The notes under the pieces are model-generated. The model was not told the DNA's origin. It did no database searches and saw only the letters and a list, made by a program, of their open reading frames with translations. Below, piece after piece: positions 46,910-56,086 of a stretch of 64,000 nucleotides of DNA (within the stretch, counting starts at the first letter, position 1; each line of letters begins with the position of its first letter). Made by a program: the position numbers and the translations under genes. Source of the stretch: Perkinsela sp. pyNocScin1 (Eukaryota; Euglenozoa; Kinetoplastea; Prokinetoplastida; Perkinselidae); NCBI GenBank assembly GCA_964019655.1, contig CAXHTR010000007.1, positions 620,001 to 684,000 on the forward strand, written 5' to 3'.

Positions 46910-47644
46910 CTAAAACCTCTCGTACTTTGTTCCAACACCGGTAAATGCTATATCAGTTCTCATTTCGTCGACTGGACAAACTGACTTCACCCCACTGCAC
47001 ACCAGAAGGGCAACGAGGTCCTGCGGTGGGTCGCTGTAGTACAGCGTCTCTGTATTCAGTGGATTGTGGGACAGGTCGATCGAACGCAATGATGCTGTCA
47101 GCTGAAGGAAATGTATTGGTCCCATCAGATTATTGTTCTGTACACGGAAGACTTGGAGATCGGACGGGAGCCCGGACATATCGAGGCTACCATAGTAAGC
47201 ATTGTACGAGAGCTCAATGAGAAGAGAAGAAGCTGGGAGCGATCGCGTGCACAAGGCTTCACGCTGGACACTGCGGATGATCCGTAGCGTGCGCACAGTG
47301 TTTGGGAGGTACGCGATCTGAAAGCGCTCTTGAAGGTGATGTATTGCGATATCCGTAACAATGCGATCGGTGCAGTTAACGGCAAAGTCTTGCACCTCGT
47401 CTTGGTGCATGAAGCCGTCGACGGGCTCTGTTCGGTGAATTGTGAGCTCTACTCGATAGAACCACGCGCAGACATCGTTGGATTTTTTGCTACGGGCCGT
47501 CTGCATTTGGTTTTTTACGTATTCATTGACATTTTCGACGAAGTGGCGCATAAGGGTGAGCTGCATTGCTATTGCAGAATCTTTGTGTGCAGCTGGTTGG
47601 TATTCGATGGTTGGCTCAGCAGCCAGTGCGAGTACGCAGAGCAT
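46910..47644 (-). CDS. Secreted LRR protein, short class, 5 repeats
   Basis: The 244-residue product starts MLCVLALAAEPTIEYQP, a short leader. The N-terminal region is long and has CAWFYRVEL and FAVNCTDRIV instead of the compact cap. Units are YLPNTV, SLPASS, GLPSDL, QLTASL and DPPQDL, two of them degenerate. The last segment (LYYSDPPQDLVALLVCSG) and CPVDEMRTDI resemble the end of 7393 and 15361, defining a branch of the short class with a VYY-type strand before the tail. Confidence 0.87.
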   Translation of the reverse strand: MLCVLALAAEPTIEYQPAAHKDSAIAMQLTLMRHFVENVNEYVKNQMQTARSKKSNDVCAWFYRVELTIHRTEPVDGFMHQDEVQDFAVNCTDRIVTDIAIHHLQERFQIAYLPNTVRTLRIIRSVQREALCTRSLPASSLLIELSYNAYYGSLDMSGLPSDLQVFRVQNNNLMGPIHFLQLTASLRSIDLSHNPLNTETLYYSDPPQDLVALLVCSGVKSVCPVDEMRTDIAFTGVGTKYERF

Positions 47645-48092
47645 TGGTCAGAACACGAAAGTTTCAAATAGGCAAAACTCACATTTTTATTGCATAAAAG
47701 CGCGGTCGTGCATCTGACCACTTACCGGTGTATTGTTCGAGCTTAATAAGACTCAAAGATTATAGTGATCACAGCTCAAGGCTGGTATCTACGTTCAGAT
47801 TCAGGACTTTATAACATTCAAAATCAGAGCCCACTGATTTTTCATAATGTTTCACGCTATCGATGAATCCATCAAATGTAAACTTCGCAGATGTTTTGAG
47901 CCTTTTTTTGTGAAAAGATGTGCTGGAATGATAGCTTCTAAGGAAGGAAGCAAACTGGTCAGATAAGGCAGCTCAACTTGTACTTTAAGTAATAGCAGTG
48001 ATTTATCGGCACATCATCGCCCCCTATATAAAACAAAAAGTAGTCAAACACAGTTGGGTACATACAAACTTCACATCGACCACACTCAAATT
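47645..48092. other. Intergenic spacer, nothing recognised
   Basis: These 448 bp contain short frames on both strands but no family motif, RNA gene or repeat that can be supported. Confidence 0.45.
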
Positions 48093-48974
48093 CTATAAAT
48101 ACGAATAACCGTAATTCTCAGGAAGTTCCTCTTGATATTCAATTATGTATTCTTTCCATTCGTGCTTTTCGCCCGTTTCATCAACCACCGACTCGATAAA
48201 GTCCGCACTGAGACGAAAGTGCATTTCGGCGGTCGCCTTGGCGAGAACAACTTCTTTGTCCATCTGGTTATGCCCAATACGTACTTCATAGAGGTTGTTT
48301 GGAAGTACGAGCATCTGAAACTTACCCGAAAATGCATTTCCATCGAGTTTGATTTCTGCTATCATATCTGGCAATCGCTTGATGCTGATAGCCCCTGATA
48401 GTTTATTCTCACTGATGTTAAATAGCTGCATGGCTGGAGGCAGCGCATTCAGACAAACTTCGCCGCTAAAATCGTTCATACTCGCATCGAAGAACTTCAA
48501 TGTTTCAGGTAAATCAGAAAGCTGTAGGCTTCCATGAAATTCGTTCGAGGAAATATTAATCTCCAGTAATTTTCTCGGGAACGCTTTCAAACAAAGATCG
48601 CCGCTGAGATAATTCTGATCTTCCTTAAAAAGTTCGAGGTTTGAAGGTAGAATAGCTGCATCAAGGGTTCCATGGAGATAAGCGAGACGCGCTTTGAAAG
48701 ACACAACAAAAGAGGGAATGTACTCAAATGGAAACCATTTTTCAGTGAATTTGGTTTCACGAAAATTTATGCTGTAGACACGGTCACCCTTGCACTGAAA
48801 AAATTCTTCCAACTGGCATATATCCTCAAAGTTACCGTTGCCAACTTGTGCATATTGTTTATCTGCCTCAGTTCAGCCATCGACGAGCATTTCGAGGAGC
48901 GCCTAGTCAGAGAGTGATTCGTTACCAAGCCGGCCAAGGAGCGGGTCGAGAGATTAAAGGGAGTTGATCAGCAT
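48093..48974 (-). pseudogene. LRR pseudogene, long class, three in-frame stops
   Basis: From the ATG at 48974 one frame runs to 48093 through TAA (48954), TAG (48903) and TGA (48873) without a frameshift. The stops lie in the leader (NSL-stop-SLDPLLGRL), in the LSDQ segment (LSD-stop-ALLEML, Q expected) and directly after LVDG. The remaining 240 codons are open and carry seven units (YIPSFV to VLPNNL) and the VDENGE tail (SVVDETGEKHEWK). The nearest relative is the intact gene at 20159. The cap has one cysteine (DICQLEEFFQC). All three stop codon types within 35 codons argue against reassignment. Confidence 0.85.
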
Positions 48975-49115
48975 CAGTAGAATACAAAGGATTTCAATCA
49001 GTAAACTGCAAAGATTCTACTTCGATCAACAGTCAAATGATAAATTATCGTAATGTCGACCTACACTGAACACTGATAAACTTGGTAGATGAACTTTCTT
49101 ATGATGTTCTCACAT

Positions 49116-49811
49116 TCACCACTCTGGCCTTCTGGGCTGTGGTCGCAGTGTATCGAAAAGGGAGTGGTGGTTGTCCCATAGGCCCTCGATGCCATCCCGG
49201 ACGACCGAGAAGTCTGCCGCAAATTTATCTCTGTCAAGCGTCAATCGCATCAAGCTTTCTGGGAGATTTGCCACGTTCAAGCTGCCGCAGAAATCGTTTT
49301 TATGTGCGTCGAACCGTTGCATGCGCTCGGGAAGGTCTTCAAGTCTCAAAGACCCTGAAAAATGGTTCTGCGATATGAGCACACTCTCCATCGTCTCTGG
49401 GATCCCACCAATTGCGAATTCACCGCTCATCTGATTGATCGCGAGGTTCAAAGACATCATGCCACGCGGGAGCAATGCTGTATCACACTCCCCCTCGAGG
49501 TTGTTGTTGAGCATTGTGCACGTCGTGACTGTCTCTGGCAGCCACTGCAGGGCGACCGTCCCCCCCTTCGGGAAAAATGACGAGAACATCAGCGCAAAGC
49601 GCACTTGCTTGACATTATCATCGGCGTCGCACAGAATGCCGCGCCACTTGCAGACTTCCATGGACTCGTATTCGTCATCGAAAAGCGCATGCTGCGGAAT
49701 AGCAGCGACAAGGAGCTCCATGCGCGTTTGTGCTGGAAGCGTTGATGCGTCGAGTCGGGATATGCCAGCGATGTCAGCTGTTGAGAGTAAGAGATTGGAG
49801 GTAAAGAGCAT
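49116..49811 (-). CDS. Secreted LRR protein, long class, 5 repeats
   Basis: The product has 231 residues, starting MLFTSNLLLSTADIAGISRLD. GISRLD replaces LGRxD. The cap EVCKWRGILCDADDNVKQVRF is intact. There are only five units (WLPETV to NLPESL), yet the cap and LPAQTRMELLV segment belong to the long class. After the last unit the chain ends in a Trp-, His- and Pro-rich tail (DNHHSLFDTLRPQPRRPEW) not seen elsewhere in the window. Confidence 0.9.
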   Translation of the reverse strand: MLFTSNLLLSTADIAGISRLDASTLPAQTRMELLVAAIPQHALFDDEYESMEVCKWRGILCDADDNVKQVRFALMFSSFFPKGGTVALQWLPETVTTCTMLNNNLEGECDTALLPRGMMSLNLAINQMSGEFAIGGIPETMESVLISQNHFSGSLRLEDLPERMQRFDAHKNDFCGSLNVANLPESLMRLTLDRDKFAADFSVVRDGIEGLWDNHHSLFDTLRPQPRRPEW

Positions 49812-49924
49812 TTTGATAGAAAAACAGAGATATGAGGCAAATGCTTAAAATCTACGGCAAATGTATTAAACTTCCTTATCAAAAACTGTCACTGTCTTGA
49901 AATTACCTTCAGGCGAGCATTACT

Positions 49925-50811
49925 TTAACCATGCGGCGACTGTTCCTCTGGCTTGATGATCGTAACAGTGAGCAATAGGGAAATGGTATTGAAATCTAAA
50001 GTGCCTGTAAAATCATTGGCATATAGCGACAAACTTTTGAGCTTCGCAGGAAGCCCTTGCAGATGTAAATCACCTGTAAATCGATTGTTACCGAGTTGAG
50101 GCTTTCCAGAGACTGCGGGAGCGAGTCAAATGTCAGGGTTCCTTGAAAATTATTGCCTGCGATGTTTATCTCTTGGACTTTGTCTGGCAAGTGTTGCAGG
50201 TCAACAGAGCCGCTGAACTGACACTGGGTGAGGTCAATCACCTCGGAAGCCTTTGGAAGTGACTGGAATTCTATCGTACCATCAAACTGACTATCATTTA
50301 TGCAGAAAAAGTCCATACTGGGTGGGAGCTGGAGCATATCGACTGTACCAGTCAGATGTGTTTGCACAAGCATCAGCCCACGCATATTTTCTCCGAATGC
50401 TGCGAAGTCAACAGTGCCCATCATTTTGCATCCCATAATCATGCAGAACTCAAGTGTTCGTGGCAGATTTTAAACACAGAGTGTTCCCTCAAGGTCACAA
50501 AAATCGACAACGAACTGTTGAAGACTGCGCGACAGATATTTCACCTCAAGCACACCCTGCAGATGAAGCCCATGGTGCTCGACACTTTGTAAAACAGGAA
50601 GGTTGACTCTCGTGATGGTCATGTCTTCATCACACTCGGTGCATGACCAGGTGCACGCGTCTGTGAAGTCACCTGATGTGTCTTTGCACGCGGCCTGAAA
50701 GGTCGAATCAAAGCGTTGAACAAGAAGCTCCATCATGGCCTGGTCGGGGAGCATGAGTGCGTCAAAGCGGCTTGTGAGTGGGTCAACGAGACAAAAGCTG
50801 TGTGAAAGCAT
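49925..50811 (-). pseudogene. LRR pseudogene, long class, one stop and one frameshift
   Basis: The gene begins normally (MLSHSFCLVDPLTSRFD at 50811, cap DACTWSCTECDEDMTI) and reaches the first unit before a TAA at 50470-50472. The same frame continues with NLPRTLEFCMIMG through six more units (QLPPSM to SLPQSL). Near 50090 one base is lost, after which the shifted frame reads NNRFTGDLHLQGLP, LYANDFTGTLDF and ends at TAA 49925. One nonsense and one single-base change in 296 codons indicate recent inactivation. Confidence 0.85.
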
Positions 50812-50838
50812 ATAAAAATAAGGTCGGTTGATATACAA

Positions 50839-51861
50839 GAGGACTATAGAACAGGGTTTCAGTGATCTTTCGAAATTGAAACTCCTGGACCCAGTGGATG
50901 ATCTTGCAATAGCTTACCGTGCATGATCTTGCAATACCCACCTTTTTGCAAGATCAAACACAATTTTGCAAGATCATCCACAATGTTGCAAGATTATCCA
51001 CAATTTTGCAAGATCACACACAACTATTGCAAGATCATCCACAAATTAAATTTTCGAAAACTTGACTCTGCCCAAATCTTTCCATTACCTGTACTTGATC
51101 TGTATCTGTATGCCCCTCGATCTGTATCTGTCTGTTTTTTTGTTGTTTTGTTTCATTTTAAAATATCAAGGGACGGGTTCAGAAATCAGTGTTGCAAGAT
51201 CACACGCAATGTTGCAAGATCATCCACAATTTTGCAAGATCATACACAATGTTGCAAGATCATACACAATGTTGCAAGATCATACACAATTTTGCAAGAT
51301 CATACACAACTATTGCAAGATCACACACAACTGTGTCATAGCTATTGCAAGATCATCCACTGGGTCCATCCCTTTTCCCCCTAGCCTACATCTCTCAAGG
51401 GTTATTGGACGGGAATGCAAGAATTTCTGAAAGGTGCTTTTCCCCCAAAGGGGGAAATTTCCCCTTTTTTGAAACCCTGCTATAGAAGAATATACTATAG
51501 CTTATTTTTGCTCATACTTAACCATGAAAATGAAGCTTCTTTGCCAAATTATTCTAACCTGAGGAAGGAGGGTCCTGAGGTCATTAAGGATTCCAGTGTA
51601 GGCAGCGTCATTTCTCATCGAATCGAAAATATCTCCTTTGATAGCAAAAGTTCAGACCTTATCGAGCAGGTCCATCACAAAGGCTTAAGTTGCACGCTGG
51701 CCATTTCATATTAAGAAGGTTGCTTAGAATTAGCATCGAAACATCGCTGAAGGGGTCATAAATGATTTGCACAAATCAACACTAATTATACCAATTTATT
51801 CTAATTTTCTCAAAAATTTTTATAATGTGCACATTCTGCTCCTATTCCTTCGCATCTCATC
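50839..51861. other. Long spacer with bounded minisatellite
   Basis: The spacer is dominated by the inverted-repeat-bounded minisatellite (50887-51367). Beyond it a 99-codon plus-strand frame (51415-51714) shows no recognised motif and begins with a G/C-run palindrome (cccccaaaggggg); I do not call it a gene. Confidence 0.6.
50887..51367. repeat. Minisatellite bounded by 27-bp inverted repeats
   Basis: The ends, 50887-50913 and 51341-51367, are perfect inverted copies of 27 bp (beginning ggacccagtggatgatc). Between them are about 13 direct copies of a 20-bp unit (ttgcaagatcatccacaatg and variants), in two blocks at about 50946-51044 and 51192-51360, separated by 147 bp of unrelated sequence containing ctgtatctgtatgcccctcg. 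Two copies at the left end are reversed. Units differ by a few bases, tcatcc, tcatac and tcacac being the main types. No clear target-site duplication flanks the inverted repeats. The array has open frames through period effects, which I do not regard as coding. Confidence 0.9.
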
Positions 51862-52719
51862 TTAGTTCCGCAGCACTTTGAGATCTTTATTGATCGGGTC
51901 ACTCGGCGATCGCTTCAGATAGCTCGGCGGCTTATCTATCACTATCAGCGAGTCTCTAATCTCGCGAAGGTCCAAAACACCCTCAAAGTGGTTGAAGTAA
52001 ATTTGAAATTCTTCAAGGCCTGGCGGGAGGGCAGCGGCATCGATTTCCCCTGCGAAAGTGTTGCACGCGAGGTCGAGCTGCACCATAGCTTGCGGAAGAT
52101 CTTTTACAGGCACGCTGCCCGAAAAATTGTTCCGGGAAAGGATGAGGATATCCATTGCTCGTGGGAGTCCAGCAAAGGATACACTGCCCCAGAATGAATT
52201 CTCATAGAGATTGAGCAGCGTGAGCGTCGGCGGCAGGTGATCGAAGTCTATGGGCCCTTCAAGATCTGTGCCCCAAAAGGTCACAGCCTCGATGCTCGGT
52301 GGCAGTGCTGCCAGATCAAGCGTTCCTGAAAATGGCACTCGCTCGACACACAGCGTGCGGAGAGTCGCTGGGAGTGTGGCGATGGAAAATGTCCCGCGCA
52401 GCTGGCAATCGTGAACGCTGAAGTTCTCGAGCTTTCTTGGAAGGTACTGCGTCTCGATTGATCCTGTGACGTAGAAGGGGGCATCTGTGTAGTGGTCACG
52501 CCATGGAAGATCGATCCGTTGGACAGACTCGATGTCAGAGAGCGTGACGCAGTCCCACTCGTGTAGGGGCCAGTACTCATCCGCTGTTTTTCGCATGCAT
52601 TCTCTGCATTCTTCGTTGAGGCCTTCAAAGAGCAGGACCATCATGTCGAGGTCGGTCAACATAGACGAATTAAAGCGGCCAGCTGCAGGGTCGTTGGTAA
52701 GCGTGAAGTGATAGAGCAT
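51862..52719 (-). CDS. Secreted LRR protein, long class, 7 repeats
   Basis: Start MLYHFTLTNDPAAGRFNSSML (52719); the Met at 52776 would add 19 residues. AGR replaces LGR. The pre-repeat region has a cysteine pair shifted toward the N-terminus (NEECRECMRKT) and a lone HEWDCVTLSD. Seven units run YLPRKL to ALPPGL; the cap thus differs from the norm. The tail is the LDLREI type (EGVLDLREIRDSLIVIDKP), then a basic KRSPSDPINKDL end. Confidence 0.92.
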   Translation of the reverse strand: MLYHFTLTNDPAAGRFNSSMLTDLDMMVLLFEGLNEECRECMRKTADEYWPLHEWDCVTLSDIESVQRIDLPWRDHYTDAPFYVTGSIETQYLPRKLENFSVHDCQLRGTFSIATLPATLRTLCVERVPFSGTLDLAALPPSIEAVTFWGTDLEGPIDFDHLPPTLTLLNLYENSFWGSVSFAGLPRAMDILILSRNNFSGSVPVKDLPQAMVQLDLACNTFAGEIDAAALPPGLEEFQIYFNHFEGVLDLREIRDSLIVIDKPPSYLKRSPSDPINKDLKVLRN

Positions 52720-52903
52720 TGTATTCGTTCGTAAAATGAAAACCAAATGAAAAAGATACTTGGGATGGTTGGCCATAAATGAACAGAACTTTTCTTTCTC
52801 TTTACTCCGTAATGATCTTCACGCTTATCGTAGGGTACATTAACATTTCTCACTTTGGGATGACTGCGTCAACACCTATCGTTCGCATGAGCGACTGTAC
52901 CGA

Positions 52904-53818
52904 TCAATTCTCGCGTGGAATAACATACAACCCAGCATTCACCCACTCTGTCGCCCCATGCTTACCCCGAGCAGACTCATACTCAACCACGAGGCCTTCT
53001 GGAAGCTCGCGGAGGTCGAGCGTCCCTGAAAAATCGTTTCCAAATACTGAGATACCTTTGCATTTTCTCGGTATATTTCGCAAGCATATTTCTCCGATAA
53101 AATGATTGGACTCGAGTTTGATTGTGTGAAGTTTCGCTGGCAGGCAGTCGAGACGCACAGTCCCTGAAAAATTATTTGCGTTCAGGTGAAGTTCTTCGAT
53201 CTTTGGATTAAGCTGTGTCAGATCTATGCTTCCCTCCAGCCGATTCTTGCTCAAGAAGAGCGTTTTGAGGTTTTCGACGAGGCTCGTCAGATCGATGCTT
53301 CCGCTAAATTTGCTCATCACTAGCCCAGCATCACGCAGGCCAACTGGGAGCGATCGCAAGTCGAGTGTGCCGCTGAACTCTGTTTGCATCACAAGAATTT
53401 CTTTCAGTTTTTTGGGAAGCGCCAGCATGTCTATCCCGCCAGTCAGAAGTGTTTCAATAATTCCAATGGACTCGAGACCTCGAGGCAGTGCTGCGACGTC
53501 GAACGTTCCCGTAATTTCTGGACGGTTCAGGGCGATGTTTCGAGTGCTCGCGGGGAGAAGCTCAACCTTGAGGCTACCCCGAACCTCAGTGCTTCGCCAC
53601 GTAATGCCTGTGATAGTGTCATCGTCGTCACAGGTGACGCCTATCCACGTACAAACGTCCCGAAAGTCGCCGTTGCGGTCTTTGAACATGAGCGGTGCCG
53701 TATACTCGAACGCTTGGACAAGAAGCTCCATGCGGGCTTGATCAGTCAGTGACTGTGGGTCGAAGCGGCCGAGGCCTGGGTCGGCAGTACTGAGGTAGAG
53801 TAAAGTGTGGTTCTGCAT
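52904..53818 (-). CDS. Secreted LRR protein, long class, 8 repeats
   Basis: Start MQNHTLLYLSTADPGLGRFD (53818). The cap is canonical, DVCTWIGVTCDDDDTITGITW. Eight units, LLPAST to NIPRKC, include two degenerate ones (LVENL, LNPKI). The tail LDLRELPEGLVVEYESARG is the best example of the LDLRELP type and is followed by KHGATEWVNAGLYVIPREN. Compare 45607 and 51862, which share the tail type. Confidence 0.93.
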   Translation of the reverse strand: MQNHTLLYLSTADPGLGRFDPQSLTDQARMELLVQAFEYTAPLMFKDRNGDFRDVCTWIGVTCDDDDTITGITWRSTEVRGSLKVELLPASTRNIALNRPEITGTFDVAALPRGLESIGIIETLLTGGIDMLALPKKLKEILVMQTEFSGTLDLRSLPVGLRDAGLVMSKFSGSIDLTSLVENLKTLFLSKNRLEGSIDLTQLNPKIEELHLNANNFSGTVRLDCLPAKLHTIKLESNHFIGEICLRNIPRKCKGISVFGNDFSGTLDLRELPEGLVVEYESARGKHGATEWVNAGLYVIPREN

Positions 53819-53963
53819 GTACGAGTCAGTGAGTTTTTGAAAAAAGGCTGATAGCATAGAAGATTTGCATTAAACAGGCATATGCTTTACTCATACACGT
53901 AATACCATAAAAATATATATATTTAGATGAAGGCCTATTGGCGACTTCACACCGAGATTCCAT

Positions 53964-54809
53964 TCAGAGCTTTATTTTGAGCTTAAGGTCCCCTTTCGGA
54001 AGCCCAGTGATACTATCAAGCCTGTTTCCGCGGAGATTTAGATTCTCTAGGTTGCATGGAGCAGAACTCACGTCAACAATGCCGCAAAAATTATTGTACG
54101 ATAAATTCAGTTCCCGAAGCGACTTTGGCAGTGAATGTAAGCTGAGGTTCCCTTCAAATTTGCAGCTATGAATATCTAACTCATGAAGACCGCATGGCAA
54201 ACTTGCAAGGTCTACGTTCCCAATGAGATCATTATCGTAGAGAGCCAGTTTAGTGAGGCTCTTAGGCAAAGCTGTTAAATCGATCGATCCTGATAGGCCA
54301 TTCCCCGAAAGGTCGAGCAGATGCACTTCATCATGCAGATTTTCCAATGCAATTTCACCACTAAACTTATTGTCAGCAAGTGTAATTTCTATCAGAGGGG
54401 CTCGAACTGCACCTAAGTCAAGAGGACCGCTCATCTCTGTTTCACAGATAAAGATCAATCGAAGGTCGACTGGAAGGTCGGCGAATGACAGAGAGCCTCC
54501 GAAAGAACTTTGGCAAAACTGCAAGCGCTGAAGTTTCGTTGGCAAAAACTCCGCCTTGAATAGACCCTGATACAATCCAAAAAATCGAATAGAAAGCGGA
54601 GTCCACTCGATTGCATTGACGTGCTCATCTTGACACGTGACACCGTCCCAATTGCAAACATCAAGGAAGCCACCATCACTGTCTTGAAAATGAGCGCAAA
54701 GTTCTGTGCTGAAGCTTTCAAGGAAAATCTCCATCGATGCCTGATCTGTGAGTAGCAGCGGGTCAAGGCGGCTGAGTGATGTGTCAATAGTCAGAAAGAG
54801 TGGGTGCAT
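53964..54809 (-). CDS. Secreted LRR protein, long class, 8 repeats, tandem pair
   Basis: Leader MHPLFLTIDTSLSRLDPLLLT; LSR replaces LGR. The cap DVCNWDGVTCQDEHVNAIEW is intact. Eight units (FLPTKL to SAPCNL); units three and four lack LP (VRAPL, LHDEV). The protein is a close sister of the next gene (54977): both share TIDTSLSRLDPLLLTDQASME, the VRxPL and LHDxV units, DIHSCKF and the short tail after LNLRGNRLDS. The pair is separated by about 170 bp and is a recent tandem duplication. Confidence 0.93.
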   Translation of the reverse strand: MHPLFLTIDTSLSRLDPLLLTDQASMEIFLESFSTELCAHFQDSDGGFLDVCNWDGVTCQDEHVNAIEWTPLSIRFFGLYQGLFKAEFLPTKLQRLQFCQSSFGGSLSFADLPVDLRLIFICETEMSGPLDLGAVRAPLIEITLADNKFSGEIALENLHDEVHLLDLSGNGLSGSIDLTALPKSLTKLALYDNDLIGNVDLASLPCGLHELDIHSCKFEGNLSLHSLPKSLRELNLSYNNFCGIVDVSSAPCNLENLNLRGNRLDSITGLPKGDLKLKIKL

Positions 54810-54976
54810 TGATTATGATTTTTATCCAAATTGATCTTCAAGGTGAGCAGAGCACTGAAAGGTCTTGATAGGAAATAGTTACTTACTCTCTACTATTCAT
54901 TGTAATATTGTTTCGAGCATATGTGTGAATCTCTCATCTAAATTGCTATGTGCGCATTTTCACAGTGAAGCTCTAC

Positions 54977-55822
54977 TCATATTTTTATCGAGAAATAATC
55001 GGGCCGATTTCGAAGCCCAATAACTCCATCGAGCTCATTATCGCGTAGATTCAGCCTTTCCAGGGCCTTTGGAACACCGCTTATGTCGACAGTTCCACGA
55101 AACGAATTTTTAGATAAATCCAGTATTTCAAGCGACTCTGGCAAAGCACTCAGTATGATATGCCCAGCAAATTTGCAGCTATGAATATCTAATTCAGAAA
55201 GGCCGCATGGCAAACTTCCGAAGTCAGCTTTCCCACTGAATTTATTCTCACTGAGATTCAAATCGGTGAGGTTCTTAGGTAAAGCTGTAAAATCAATCGT
55301 TCCTGATAGTAAGTTATCCGAGAGATCGAGTGACTCAACGCCATCATGAAGCTTTTCAAAGGCTAATTCACCTCTGAGTCCATCCCCTGCAAGTTTTATC
55401 TCTATCAATGGGATGCGTACTGCGCCGAAATCAACGGAGCCGCTCAGGTCGATATCACAGACGTTGATATGCTCAAGGTCGACTGGTAACTGCGTGAAAG
55501 ATAAAGAACCTTCTATTTGCAGCCCAAGAATTTCTAAGCGCTGGAGCTTACGCGGCAAAAATTCTGCCTTGAAGGCACCCTTGGCTTCTTGGAAATAAAA
55601 AACTGACCCAGAATCCCAAAATAATTCGGTCACGTTCTCATCTGTACATGTGACGCCTGTCCATTCGCAAACATCGGTGTAAAAGCCTTTGATGTCTTTA
55701 AAATGTTCTCGGAACATTGAAGGATAATTTTCTATGAACATCTCCATCGATGCCTGATCTGTGAGCAGCAGCGGGTCGAGGCGGCTCAGTGATGTGTCAA
55801 TAGTGCAAAGAAGCGGATACAT
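54977..55822 (-). CDS. Secreted LRR protein, long class, 8 repeats, tandem pair
   Basis: Start MYPLLCTIDTSLSRLDPLL (55822, with another Met at 55831). Cap DVCEWTGVTCTDENVTELFW. The units correspond one to one with those of 53964 (FLPRKL, QLPVDL, VRIPL, LHDGV, ALPKNL, SLPCGL, ALPESL, GVPKAL). Differences between the sisters concentrate at the variable positions in the repeats, which are the exposed face of the solenoid in LRR proteins. The C-terminus is short and basic (RNRPDYFSIKI). Confidence 0.93.
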   Translation of the reverse strand: MYPLLCTIDTSLSRLDPLLLTDQASMEMFIENYPSMFREHFKDIKGFYTDVCEWTGVTCTDENVTELFWDSGSVFYFQEAKGAFKAEFLPRKLQRLEILGLQIEGSLSFTQLPVDLEHINVCDIDLSGSVDFGAVRIPLIEIKLAGDGLRGELAFEKLHDGVESLDLSDNLLSGTIDFTALPKNLTDLNLSENKFSGKADFGSLPCGLSELDIHSCKFAGHIILSALPESLEILDLSKNSFRGTVDISGVPKALERLNLRDNELDGVIGLRNRPDYFSIKI

Positions 55823-56086
55823 TGCGTACAATCGTGTAATGTTGATGTTGAAACAAAGAAAAAAATTCTTTTTGATAAATGAAAACTCAGTCCAAAAGCG
55901 TAACGTGCCAATGAAAGATCACTCTTAGCTTGAGATTTACAAAGTTCAGATTGACATGGTGATTATTTCAGCAGTAATCCTTAAAATTTCTCCTACGTCT
56001 TATTCTCTCCTAGCTCAAAATGAACTCTATGTCTTTCAAAATGAAGCATTTCCATTCCTTCATCGTTGAAATACATTTCATACACA

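Noticed and set aside
50887-51367. CRISPR array
   Set aside because: Units are contiguous 20-mers without unique spacers, and the genome is eukaryotic.
50923-51430. Two overlapping frames with repeated FCKIIHN or ARSSTM phrases
   Set aside because: They are translations of a 20-bp minisatellite in shifting frames, with no independent support.
51415-51714. 99-codon plus-strand ORF next to the minisatellite
   Set aside because: No motif, no leader, no similarity to local families, and it starts inside a G/C-run palindrome.
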